A DNA stretch of 64,000 nucleotides, from positions 280,345 to 344,344 of the forward strand of contig NJFT01000016.1 of the NCBI GenBank assembly GCA_002221725.1, written 5' to 3'. Below, piece after piece: positions 27,586 through 38,828 of the stretch (its first letter is position 1; every line of letters starts with the position of its first letter). Source of the stretch: Scedosporium boydii (Eukaryota > Ascomycota > Sordariomycetes > Microascales > Microascaceae). The notes beneath the pieces are model-generated. The model was not told where the DNA came from. It saw only the letters and a program-made list of their open reading frames with translations, and ran no database searches. A program made the position numbers and the translations under genes.

Positions 27586-30500
27586 GGGATCTCGAGGTTG
27601 ATCACTGACGGCAAATGGCGGTTTACTGGGGACTGGGAAAACCTGACCGTTTTTGTGCAATGCAGATACAGCGTACCACGCAGTATTGGATGGCCTGTAT
27701 GTTAATAGCAAGGAGGGAGTCTAAGGAGATCAAATAGCTATTATGAAGTGCATTTGATACTGTTCGTTTGCGGTGGTCAAGGCAGAGAGGCCCAAAACGA
27801 GCTGCGGCGCGTTGGTGATTGCGATGTCCTCACCGACTTAGTCATCACACTCCATTCCAAGTCTCATTTGATTTGATTCCATCTCATCAAGACTTCAATC
27901 TTTTCAATTCTCACCAGTTTATAATGCGCCAAAATGATTTTCAACACAATTAAGATAAAATAATCCGCGCAATGAAATGTCCATGTTTTAATACTCTTGT
28001 TTGAAGACGATGAAAATGCGTCACTGCTGGCTCATACTCGTCAAACCCAATGACTCGTCAGCTTCAGTAATGGATATTGATCAGTCTCGTCCTTCAGGGA
28101 ACTGACGTCGCATTCTTGGACCGACTGACAAGGAGAGCAGGGTGGAAGAACTGCGCTTATGCCACACAGTCGGGGGAGGGAGTCTGACGGTGAGGGAGGT
28201 GCTCTAAGCTTAAAGGGGATGAACTTAAGATCATCTTAAATCCCACTACATTAATGGTCGCCAAGCATTGAATATGCAAGATATTAGAAGAGACGAGGTG
28301 GGATTGGAGTTGCTACCTCTAACGATCTCCAAGATTCCCATGATCGGTCCGTGGCAAAGATTTATCTGGTCGATCTACATACATAGCCTCTGGCTGATCA
28401 GGAGGAGCTCTTATGCTAAGCATTAGGCTACCATGGAGTGAAGAATAGGGGAGGCAGACCCCATTTTCCTTTGAACTCTTTAGTATGCGCACATCCGACT
28501 CTGCTGTTCATTGCCTGGGAGTATCAAGCGATTTTGCTGCACGCTGTATGGACTCATTCCACCAGTTCGACCTTTACGAGTTTAGATCCGACTAAGTAAT
28601 ATCCCAGGGTCAAAAAATACTCCTCGCAAGTGGAATAAAACAGACAACTTGGCTTTTCCGTGGTGCCGGGCGACTAATGACACCAAAAGAGAAGCAGGGT
28701 CGGCCGGCATAGCCATGACCTGGCCTGGCCAGAAGGAGTACCGCTTTGCCACAAAATAGTACAAAAATCTCTATGCGAATCTTCCCGGGTTCGCAGGAGC
28801 GCTCAATCCACCGATGTAGGGATGGCGGAAAGTATTAGTGGTGCTACGACACTCGTAGGAGCGACGCCGGCCGGGCAACAGTTTTGGGTAACATCACAAG
28901 GCAATTGCTCGGTACGTCGTCCCGAACTTCATCGTGATACCAGATTTGAAGCAGAGTGCACTGACTGGGGACGCCCGAAAATTGTTCCCCAGGGAGGGGT
29001 CCAGGGGCGGGCCCGTGAGGGTGGTTGAGAAATCCATCGATGGTCAACGGCGCCTACTGAATCTCGTCCGAGAGAGCACGGGGTCACGCTAGATCAAGAG
29101 ACAGGCCTGCCCGGAGACCCAAGGGGTTGGCGAGGCCGTTTTAGAGTTTCTTTGTAAGAGCCTGCCCGTACTTGTGCCTGGATGAAGATTGGGATGATGG
29201 GAGGGTGGGTTTGGTTTAGACCCAATGGTCAGAGACAGGAACTGACAGGCACGGAGAAGCAGGGATTGGCTCCCGTCAGGGAGGTGTCATACAACGGCAG
29301 GGGTATTAATAGGCACAGCTGGAATCCGGTAAACTCAGCCGATGCAGGTGAGAATCGAGGATCATGAAGTACGAAGTCATCTCCTTTGATGGAAGGACAG
29401 AGGGAACATATCCATCTTGGTCCCTTGAAGAGAATTTTGAAAATGCATGTTTATAGTAACCGCCGGTGATGTGGCTGTGATTGAAGAGAGAGCCTCAGAG
29501 AGACTGTGAATGTGAAGATGAAGGCCGAAGGGGTGATGAAACTTGGGGAAGGAACCCTGCACTAAATTGTTTACATGATCACGATCAGGAGTCGTTCTTG
29601 CTTCCACATCAACATCATCACTGCCTCGGTAATTCCAAGCTGGCATCTTGAATTATTTCTTCTGCATGCAAGCTAAAATAGCCATTTCCATCTTCATAAA
29701 TTCTTCCCCTGCCAATTTACCATCCGCGGATCTTGTCGGATCCGCGCTGAGATGATCCGGTCTTGTCAAACCGGGTTCGAAAGAGGGACTCGGACCCCTG
29801 TCGAAACGTCGCTTCAGCACAACTTGCGGCCCACCGTGTCTGATCTACATCTCAGATCGACCCCAGGTTTCCTGCCACAGCAAAATTTCTGTTTTGGGGA
29901 TTAGACGTTCACTAATAGGCTGCGAAATGTACGAATTAGTCTTTCATCGCCACCCGCTTGAGCCTGCCCTTGCTTGCCTGATACGCTACCACTCGACCAT
30001 CAGCTTGGGACACTCGGCTCGCTTAAGCATTATGGTTGACTTATAGGATCGTCGAGGGCATCAATTCTTTGGGAAATTATAGTCGACTCGGTGCTATGCA
30101 GAAATCATCAGCGCCCTGCCTTACCGTGCTGGCAGGGAGATCTGAGAGAGGGGAACGAGGATGAAGTATCGTGGAATTGACGCACTCACCCCTCTCACTC
30201 TCTTACATTGATTCGGTCAACTTGCATGGACTGGCGCTTAGATCTTTTGAAGGCCACGATGTCTACCCTTGTCAAGCTTCACCCCAAACCTCTCCACCCC
30301 TCAAGGGTGCCTCAAACCCGGGCGACCCCTTCTCGGTAACCGCGTTTCTTGCTTTAACTGGCAATGCTGGTAGCCTATCTCATGTTGCCAGGTTCATCCG
30401 GTGGCCCCGTTCATGCCCCTCCACCTGCTTCATGCCATGCCTTACCCATGTCGTGACAGACCTGAATCCTGGCCCACCTTGCTGGGCCCTGACAGATCTT

Positions 30501-30991
30501 GACATGCCGCACCGCATGTGTTTTACCTTCGGCTCAACCTCCTGTCAACCCTTGTGAATTTCCTCTTGGGCAGTCACCCCAACTTACCCAAGTTCTGTCA
30601 TCCGATGTGCTGATAGGTAAATTGGTTTCGCAGATCGCCTGGGCATCGCCGCTCTCCCAAGATCCCTTGGGCTATATTATCTCGGCTGCTCCCTCGCCGT
30701 CATGTTGCCCTTCACTTCTTTCCTCTCCAGGCTTTACTGAGCTTGACCTTTTCAAACACTCGGTCTTTAACCTTTCGTTTCTTTTCTTTGCATTCTTTTC
30801 CTTGCCGCGAGTTCTGTGAACTCTTCCATTCTTTCCACTCATTTTTGGATTTTATACGACATTTAAAGGAGCTTGTTTGTGTGTGCCTATCTTCTTCGAT
30901 TCGTCGACTGCAGTCAAGACAGTCTCTCTTTCAGAAATATATCGACCAGTGTCTACTCTAAGAAAAAAGAAGAAGAAAGAAGAAAAAAAAA
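27586..30991. other. 3.4-kb intergenic region upstream of a secreted-protein gene
   Basis: No frame shows a recognisable domain. The left part is the promoter of the TRAPPC12-like gene. The right 250 bp (about 30.74-30.96 kb) are strongly pyrimidine-rich and look like a long leader of the secreted-protein gene. Two adjacent short hairpins lie at 29725-29774. A GGGTTCGAA string near 29773 resembles a tRNA T-arm, but no acceptor stem or anticodon arm can be folded around it. Confidence 0.55.
29725..29774. repeat. Two adjacent small hairpins with a shared loop motif
   Basis: The first is a perfect 8-bp inverted repeat, CGCGGATC (29725-29732) and GATCCGCG (29739-29746), with a 6-nt loop. The second pairs CCGGT (29757-29761) with ACCGG (29770-29774). 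Both carry TCTTGTC across the start of the loop. The arrangement could be a protein-binding site or chance; no function is claimed. Confidence 0.6.
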
Positions 30992-32856
30992 ATGAAGTAC
31001 CAGAACCAAGTCGTCGCTGCCCTCTTGGGTCTCGCCTCCGCCAACCCCGTCATCCACAAGCGCGAGGTCCCTCAGGAACAGTCTCACCTGCTCTATCTCC
31101 AGATTGTCAAGGAGTTCCTCGACCTCAACAACCCCCTCGGAATCGTCGACCCCGTCTTCGGTCTCCTCGGCAACGCTGCCGCTGCCGACGGTGTCACGGC
31201 CGATATCAACCTCGACTGCCTCAAGCAGTTCACTGCCGACCAGGCCTTCACGAATGCTAAGGAGATTGGTGATGTCCGCGGTATGGCTGCGGCCTTGGTC
31301 TACCAGGCTCTCGAGCGCAACACTGGCGGTGTCGGTGTCAAGAGCGTCATCTGCCCCGAGGACGCCGTGAACCCCGAGATTGCGGCCTTTGACCAACATC
31401 AGGACCCTGCCTCGGACGGTGCCACGGCGCTCAACACTGGCATTACTCTTGAGCTCGCTAAGCAACTTGCTCTGATTGGTGTCGATCCCTTGGTGGCCCT
31501 CGAGTCGGGCACTTTCGCCCCCGGTGATGTAAGTTAGCTACGGATCGCGGATGTATCGAAGGGTACTTAAGCTAACAAGGACTCAAACAGGTCAACGACC
31601 CCACTGGTGCAGGCAACACTTGTGATACCGCTGGTGATCTCCCCGGCTGCATCTTCACCGAGAGGCTCCTTGTCCTCGACGCCTCCCCTGACGAGGTCCT
31701 TGCCGCCGTCGCTGATATTACTCCCACCTTCACCGGCACCGGCGTCATCTCGGCCACCAACATCGACTTTGCCGGCCTTCCCCTTGCTACCGGTGGTGTC
31801 TTTGAAGGAAGCGATGCCGTCGCTACACAGACTGCTGCTGACACTGCGGCGGCTACCGAAACTGCTGCGGCTACCGCGAACCCGTGTACTGCCGGTGTCC
31901 CCGCCGCCACGGGTGGTGCTAAGACCGGCAAGAACCGAGGCAATGGCAGGAACCGTGGTAACGGCCGTACCCGTCTCCGAGTCGGTGCTACCCGCGGCCG
32001 TGGCCGAACTGGTGCCGCCAAGAACAAGGGCAACAACAGCGCAGGTGCCGCTCAGACTGCCGCGACCACTGCTGCCGAGACCGCCGCCGCTGCCTCCCAG
32101 GTCTGCAGCGTCGTAACCAGGACGATCCCCAACTGCGCCGCCAAGTCTACCGCTGCGGCCGCCACTAGTGCCGCTGCCACGGAGGCCGCCACCGCAGCCG
32201 GCGTCAACATCCAGAGCTTCACCGGCACACTCGGCGGCGCCCCTCCCCCGGTCATCTCCTCGGCCGGCGACCGCCCCTTCTCCGTCAACGGCAACACATT
32301 CACGGGCCAACAAGCCGCGCTTAGCCGCTCCTGCGACATCCAGCACAACGCCTGCGCCAACGCCGCCAACAGCGGCCAACTCGCCGGCGGCACGGCGCAG
32401 TGCGAGCAGCAGCTCCAAGAGTGCAAGGCGCAGAACAACCTCCGCAAGCGCCAGGCCCTCGACTTTGGTAGCTGCACCGATCCCACGATCAAGTTCGGCG
32501 TTGGCTTCGATGGGCGCCGCGAGGCTTCTTTCGCGCCTTCGAACAACGCGGACTTTAACCATGGCAGCGCGCAGAGGATCGGGATCATCTCTTCGTTCAT
32601 TTGCCAGAGGCTGGGTAGCTCTTGCAAGGCTTCGGCTGCTACTGTTGCCGCGTGCGAGGATGCTAGTGCGCAGGCGCTTGCTGCTACGCAGGACCAGACT
32701 GCTGCTGATCTGTTCAATAGCCTCCTTACTGGTGGTGCTGCTGCGGGCGGTGCTGCGGGCGAGGCCGGTGCTACTGCTTCTGCTACTGCTACTCAGGCGG
32801 CGACCGCTACTGCGGCTTCGAACTTTGTTGTCGTCACGGTTACTCAGTGCTCGTAA
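30992..32856 (+). CDS. Secreted Ala-rich fungal protein, modular
   Basis: This is a predicted extracellular or cell-wall protein of unknown function in a family common in plant- and insect-associated Sordariomycetes. Two exons (30992-31528, 31591-32856) around a 62-bp intron encode 600 residues. A signal peptide (residues 1-17, VVAALLGLASA) is followed by a Lys-Arg Kex2-type site at 23-24. Residues 25-215 form a first module with DLNNPLGIVDPVFGLLG. Next comes an Ala/Thr-rich stretch, then a very basic Arg/Gly/Asn linker (GKNRGNGRNRGNGR), then another Ala/Thr-rich segment. The C-terminal module includes RQALDFGSCTDPTIKFGVGF and FNHGSAQRIGIISSFICQRL with paired cysteines. The tail is Ala/Thr-rich and ends in VVVTVTQCS. 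Codon bias is extreme (C-ending), suggesting strong expression. Some database entries of this type carry a misleading ribosomal-protein label, but nothing here is ribosomal. Confidence 0.85.
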
Positions 32857-34047
32857 AGAAGGAACTGGATTCTGGGGTTGGAGTTTTGGGTTGGGAGTTC
32901 TCCTTTTCGGGTACGAATGTGGGATATCTGGTGGGAATTCTTTGTCTTAGCAGTTTATGTGCCGAATCAACTCGATTTACAGATGAGGTCTGACGGCGAA
33001 TGGAAATTATAACGGTCTTGGGGACATGCTGATTTCTCATGGCGCTTTTGTGAAGTTGCTGGTGAACTGTGATGATACGATGTAGAGCTTTTTAGCGATC
33101 GATCAATGTTCAAGAGCATGGCCCCTAGGAGGTGTTTCAGACTCGAGCTTGAATGGCGTGGACGAAAGGAGTTCGGACGGGCGTAATATCAGTTTCCATG
33201 GATGTTATGCGAACCAAGCATGATGCCAAGCTCTTTGTTCTGCTATTGTCTTGACACTCAGCTCCGAGCTATCGGATGTGATGGCCAACTTGGGATGGTT
33301 TCCCTCTCGGGGCATACAATCAATATATTATAGATAGTAGCAGCTTGGCGGGATGAGAGGAGAGCCGCACCATCTCGGACCCCAGGCTCCGAATCTTATT
33401 GCCCGAGGGACCTGTTAAGCTCCTTAAACCTCATGATTTCCCCTTGGATCTTTAATCTAAGCTTTTCCCTCAATTAATGCCGTACTTTCTTGATTCAATT
33501 CGAATGAGCGAAGGTAGAGAAAAGAATCATTGCCAAGGGGAAGCAAAACTATAGAAAATAGTCGTCTTCCATGGTAAATCTCCCTTTTCAGCCGGAAACT
33601 GGGAAAGGGAAGAAAGATCACCAAGACGTCGAGAGGCGTATGTGTGATGATATAGTTTAAATGTATCTCTCTTTTCACGTTTCTTCTATTTCTTTTCTTC
33701 GTCTTAGTTTAGAACCTTTCCGTTCCTCGAGCATCGTGTCGCTCTGTTTGAGGGTTTCCCTCTTTCATATATACCTTTCCCTTTTATTGGACTTCTGCAA
33801 AGTGCTCAACTCTCAACTCGACTCTCATTTCAAGCTGTTCGAATTCCCTTTCCCCTCTTGATTTTGCGAGCTGCCATTCTATCGCAATAGTGAAACTCGC
33901 AAGCTTCGCTTTGTCTCAAAGACGCGGCCATCGAGCTGGGCCATCTTGACTTGAAGCTTCGGGCTTCCCATATTTCAATTCCGAAATAAAAGAGCGACCT
34001 CGAAGAGTAGTTTCTTCACTGGTGAAATCCTCTCTAACACTTCGACC
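32857..34047. other. Intergenic region upstream of the glycosyltransferase
   Basis: This 1.2-kb stretch has no coding signal. A TATA-like CATATATAC lies at 33766-33774, about 275 bp before the next ATG, followed by CT-rich leader sequence. The left half is the 3' region of the secreted-protein gene. Confidence 0.5.
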
Positions 34048-35549
34048 ATGGTCTCCTTAATTCCACGCCGCCGAACAGTCCGCCGCCTCATCTTCTACAC
34101 GATCATCCTCTTCCTCATCTACCAACTCGCAAAACTCACCCTCCCCGCCGACAATATAATCTTCCTCTCCCTCCACTCCCAAAAAGTCTACCTCCAGTCC
34201 CTCTCCCGCTCCAAAGCCGCCACCGACTCCTGGATCCGCTCCTCAACGGGGCCATATGCCGTGGATTTCACCTCCCGCGTCGGTCTGCTGATCAAGACGG
34301 GCTACGGAACACGCGAGAGGCTTCCTGCCCAGCTTGAAGCTCTGGGCCTCGATAAATGGGACCCCGATCGCGCCGTTGTCGTCGGCGACTTTGAGCAGGA
34401 CGCCAACGTTACGGCTGGGGCGCCCGTGATTCAGGATGCTGTCGGTTCGATCATGAGAATCCTCGCACCAAAGGGCCTGAATAGGATGCATAGGTTCAAA
34501 AGGTACGGGGCGCTAAAGAAGGCGATCGATGATAAGGACGAAAAGAGGGCGGGATTGCTCGCTTCTAATGTTGGTTGGGAGCTCGACGCGCTCAAGGTAG
34601 GATATTTACTTTCCTTTATGGAATATTGTCCTGTGTATCAATCTGCGTCGCTAGAGTTTTATCCTTCTTCCTTGGGTTTAAATCCCACTCGACCGGCACT
34701 GCGCTAACATGGAGATCTCGAGTTGATAAGACCATCTGGGGCCTAGGAGCTCTTTTCAGAACCCTTCCACCCAAAGACTGGTACGTCATCCTCGACGACG
34801 ACAGCTTCCTCGTAACCGAATCCCTCACCCGCCTCCTCTCGCACCTCGACCCCACGAAACCGTACTATCTCGGAAACACTCTCGGCAGCACGCTCAGCCG
34901 TTTCGCCCACGGCGGCTCAGCCATCGTCCTCTCCCGCGCAACGCTCGAAAAGTTATTCCGCACGCACCCTGACGTAGCGGCCGAAGCGCAGGTGAATTCC
35001 CTCTCGGAAACATGGGGGGACAGGCTCGTGGCAGCGGCGCTGCGAAAACTGAACATCTACATCGACGAGAGGTTCAGCCACTTCTTCAATGGCGAATCAC
35101 CGCTTGACACGAGGATTGCATCGGATCGATTCTGTTCGCCGATCGTGTCGTTTCACGACCTGAAGAAGGACGAGGAGATGCGTGAGCTGGGGAGGAAATT
35201 TAGGGAGAGAGGTAGGAGGTTGACTGTTTGGGCCGATGTCTGGGATATGTTTGGCGGGCCGAATACGCGGGGGTTTAACGATAGGCCGATGAGGCAGGAT
35301 CACGACTACGTGGGTGACAAGGTGGATGAGGGGAAGGTTAAGACGTCAAAGAATGTGCCGACGGCGGAGAGGTGTATGAGGTTGTGCATGAGGCAGAGGA
35401 AGAAGTGTTTGGCGTGGAGGTGGGAGATGAAGAGTAGGGAGTGCTATACGAGTGAGTGGATGACGGTGGGTAGGAGGAAGGCCGGAGTTGTGTCAGGGAT
35501 TAATGGGGATTGGGCCACGGAGATGATGGAGTCTTGTTCGGGTCAGTGA
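34048..35549 (+). CDS. GT31/Fringe-like Golgi glycosyltransferase with PAN-like tail
   Basis: This is a predicted type II membrane glycosyltransferase of the Golgi, related to Fringe/beta-1,3-galactosyltransferase-like fungal proteins. Two exons (34048-34596, 34731-35549) encode 455 residues. A short basic cytosolic tail (RRRTVRR) precedes a single membrane anchor at about residues 13-31. The catalytic region contains LLIKTGYGTRERLPAQLEAL, then DWYVILDDDSFLV with the metal-binding DDD at 205-207, then GNTLGSTLSRFAHGGSAIVL, typical of Fringe-type enzymes. The C-terminus (about 390-440) has regularly spaced cysteines (ERCMRLCMRQRKKCLAW) that look like a PAN/apple-type carbohydrate- or protein-binding module. 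The 134-bp intron has three candidate acceptors after its CTAAC branch point. The one at 34730 was chosen because only it keeps the frame. Donor and acceptor sugars are unknown. Confidence 0.85.
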
Positions 35550-36793
35550 TGGGTTATATGGAGTGGAATTTTCAACTTGGCGTTTACATGGATCGGAGCT
35601 GGGTCATCGTGATTTTGATAGAACCGAGTTACACGTCAAGAATTGACAATAGCCGCCTACCCGGGCTCCTCAATGGAATCTCTTTTCACTAGCCTCGGTG
35701 ACAGCTCCATGGATTGTCTAGGCTAGAGACTAGAGTGATGGATGAATGCAGATTATTCGAGGAGCTTTCGAGATGGAAGACTGCTTAATGTGAGATTGTC
35801 TCGATGATTGCTGGACTGTTTTAGAAGTGCAGGAAGAAATGCCACATGTTGACAGCTGTCATCCAGGATCACACCGGAGCCCGATGCTGCACTAGGACAA
35901 AGAAGGAGCTCGGTCGCATGGGCTCCGCCAATGTGGTCGCGTGCCCCGGCTCAGCTTGAGCGTCCCAATCTCATTGTTCCCACTGAGAGCATTAGCGTCC
36001 GAAAGACCCCCAGATTCGCCTCCCGTCAGGACCTTTCAGTGCTCCTAGCGGCCTGGCCGGCGTCCTGTGCAGTGTCCACCATGGCAGATGAGATGACGCC
36101 ACTCGGGAATCACGCTTCCCTTCAACTGACGTCAAATTGATGGTCCTTCCCAATCCATTGCCAACTGCAAACGTCGTGGCAGAGATGACAGAGACCGGCA
36201 TCCAATGATTGATCGATTGGGCTCCGGATTGTCTCCCTGTCGTCACCGCCTTTGGACTTTTGGGCGCTGCCAATCCCACTCTAATATCCCCAAGCGGGGA
36301 GTTCAACAAAAATATTAAGAATAATATCGTTGCCTGCGCCCAATCTTACAGATCAACATAACATTGAACTTTTTGTTCCAGGACTTGGCATCAATTTGAT
36401 CAAGCTTCTCGAAAACCCTTTTTGATTAAACCCCTATTTTACCTCTCAGCACTTGGCACTCTCTGAAGACCAGTTTCTGCCGGCTCATTGCTCAATCATT
36501 GATCTCGTGCCCATCCGAGCCATCTCGCCAGCTACAAATCAATAGACCCGCTGGTATTAATTATACCCGCCGTATTTCTTTTGGGGCCTTGGCGGTTGAA
36601 ACCCCCCACCTTCACCTCTCCCCTTTCGAAACATCCTCGCAAGATCTACAGAGCAGTAGCTACTAGGCAGTCATTCTCGCGCCCTTGGACGCTTCGTTTC
36701 TCGTTCTTCCTCTTTTCCTCTCGCTATTCTCTCTTTTTCCTTTACACCATAGTCAGAAGCTTTTAGCCATTCGACCAAAAACCAACAGACGCA
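35550..36793. other. Intergenic region upstream of the KES1 homologue
   Basis: This 1.24-kb stretch has no supportable coding frame. AT-rich patches lie near 36310-36335 and 36556, followed by a CT-rich leader (36600-36760) immediately before the ATG at 36794. Confidence 0.5.
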
Positions 36794-38291
36794 ATGTCCC
36801 GGTCCGCAAGCCCCAACCCGGTCGCGAGCAGCAGCAGCTGGACCGCCTTCCTCAAGGTACCGCTCTCCTCCTCAACCACTCTGCTCTCTCTCCCCTCCTC
36901 GCAAGTTCAATTTGCCCTACACAAAGAACCCAAAGCATACTAACACGTCAGTTTCCCCCATAGTCCATCGCCTCCTTCAACGGCGACCTCTCCTCCCTCA
37001 CCGCCCCGCCCTTCATCCTCTCCGCCACCTCCCTGACCGAATTCAGCTCCTACTGGTGCGAACACCCGCCTTTCTTCGCCGCCCCCGCCGCCGAGTCCGA
37101 CCCGGAGAAGCGCGCCCTTCTCGTGCTCAAGTGGTTCCTCTCGACCTTGAAGCAGCAGTATGCGAGCCGTAGCGAGAAGTACGGCAACGAGAAGAAGCCT
37201 CTAAATCCGTTTCTTGGGGAGCTATTCTTGGGGAAGTGGGAGGATGAGGCGGGGGTTACGGAGCTCATTAGTGAGCAGGTGAGGTATGTTATCTCTCAGT
37301 CTGAGCTGTAATTGGAGCTAGAAGAAGAAGAAGAAGAAGAAGAAGAAGAAGAAGAAGAAGAAGAAGAAGAAGAAGAAGAATGGACACTACAGAGAAACGT
37401 CGAGTACTAACGAATTACAACAGCCATCACCCACCGGCGACAGCCTACAGCATCACCAACATCCCCACCGGCACCCACCTCGAAGGCTACAACGCCCAAA
37501 AAGCCACCTTCTCCCGCACCATCAACGTCAAGCAAATCGGCCACGCCATCCTCACCGTCCCCTTCCCCGACAAGACCCTCCCCGCCGAAAAGTACCTCAT
37601 CACCCTTCCCTCCTTGCACATCGAGGGTCTAATCTACGGCGCGCCCTTCGTCGAGCTCAACTCGTCCTCCTTCATCACCAGCTCCTCGGGCTACACCTCC
37701 AAGATCAGCTACTCCGGCAAAGGGTGGCTCTCCGGAGAGAAGAACAGCGTGACGGCCGTGCTGTACCACGAGGATAACGAGCGCGACGTGCTCTACAACG
37801 CCGCGGGGGTGTGGACCAAGTCTTTTAGCTTCTACAAGGGCCCCGCGAAGAGTAATTCGTCGAGCACCCTCGTCGAGACGTACGATGCCGCCAGCTCCCC
37901 CGGCACGAAACTTACCGTCGCGCCCCTGGAGGAACAACATCCCCTCGAGTCTAGAAGGGCCTGGAGTAAAGTCGCCGCCGCCGTGGCAAAGGGCGACATG
38001 GACGCCGTCGGCCTCGAAAAGGGCAAGATTGAGCAGGCGCAGAGGGATATGCGGGCCAAGGAGAGGAGCGAGGATAGGGTCTGGGAGAGGATTTACTTCA
38101 CGGCGCAGGACGGCCCCGATGAGATTTTGACGGAGTTGGCGCCGAGGGTTGGGCTCGGCGTTGATGGGGATGCGGATAAGACGGGGGGTTTGTGGAGGTT
38201 TGATTGGGATAAGGAAGCAAAGGTTAAGAAGGCTGGGAAGCCTTCCGAGGAGGAGGTGCTAGCCATTGAGAGGGATCTCTTGGGACAATGA
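36794..38291 (+). CDS. KES1: Oxysterol-binding protein homologue, Osh4/Kes1 type
   Basis: This is a cytosolic lipid-transfer protein that exchanges sterol and PI4P between membranes. Three exons (36794-36856, 36964-37283, 37424-38291) encode 416 residues, close to yeast Kes1 (434), without PH or ankyrin domains. The N-terminus has the lid-like [19 protein letters not shown]. The lipid-binding core includes [13 protein letters not shown], and the OSBP signature [12 protein letters not shown] is reconstituted exactly across the second splice junction, which fixes that intron. Intron 1 is 107 bp. Intron 2 (37284-37423, 140 bp) has a perfect GTATGT donor, a perfect TACTAAC branch point (37405-37411) and a (GAA)20 array between them. 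The C-terminal third has the usual charged helices ([18 protein letters not shown]). A false downstream ATG right after the GAA array should not be taken as the start. Confidence 0.97.
37321..37380 (+). repeat. Perfect (GAA)20 microsatellite in an intron
   Basis: Sixty bases of uninterrupted GAA lie inside the second intron of the KES1 homologue, 37 bp after the donor and 24 bp before the TACTAAC branch point. The array makes up over 40 percent of the intron. Being purine on the coding strand, it could form a triplex or R-loop when long. Confidence 0.98.
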
Positions 38292-38828
38292 GGGAGGAGA
38301 AACGATAAGCGTCGGCGGCGGGCGGTTCCTAACTGGAAAGCGTGGGGGAGTAGCTGTTCTTTTGGCTTGGAAGGGGGAGGGTTCTTTATTTTTGGGAAAC
38401 AAAGGGAAAAAAGACATGCATGGGGTCTGGTTTGGGGTACTACATAATAATTGCTACGACACTCTGTAGACGCATTCGACATTCGACACGAGGAATACTC
38501 TTTTAATATACTTTACGAGTACGATTCTGAACAGAACATCATGTTGATCAGGTTTTCATCGTATTTCTCTTTTAACTTTTTTTTAAGGACGTATTTTCCT
38601 CCGTATTCAGTGCTGGTCATGTTGTTTTTATTTCTTTCCCATCTACATAGTGTACACTCTTTTTCCATTCCTCCAATCTATGATTGACTAACACCCCTCC
38701 GATCTTTCTTCCCTCGAGTATTTCTAAAAGCCATGTGAATGCATGACAAAAACAAGATATCAACAGAAAACATACTCCATAGTCGTGTCCCCACGAGCAA
38801 ATCTAATGTGCCCAAAAGGCCGAGACTC
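38292..38828. other. Convergent 3' region, KES1 / UBP16
   Basis: This 537-bp stretch lies between two facing genes and presumably carries both 3' untranslated regions. It is AT- and T-rich around 38.5-38.7 kb. No open frame of interest. Confidence 0.6.

Noticed and set aside
29766..29785. Possible tRNA T-arm (GGGTTCGAA)
   Set aside because: No acceptor stem, anticodon arm or spacing to make a cloverleaf was found around it. The bases are partly explained by a small hairpin.
31567..32562. 331-codon open frame on the minus strand
   Set aside because: It is antisense to the large exon of the secreted protein. The strong C-ending, Ala-rich codon use of the sense gene removes stop codons from the opposite strand. 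The product is low-complexity with no domain.
37380..38291. ATG just after the GAA array as the start of a separate gene
   Set aside because: That frame begins inside the intron. The true protein enters at 37424 with SHHPPATAY, completing the OSBP signature from the previous exon.
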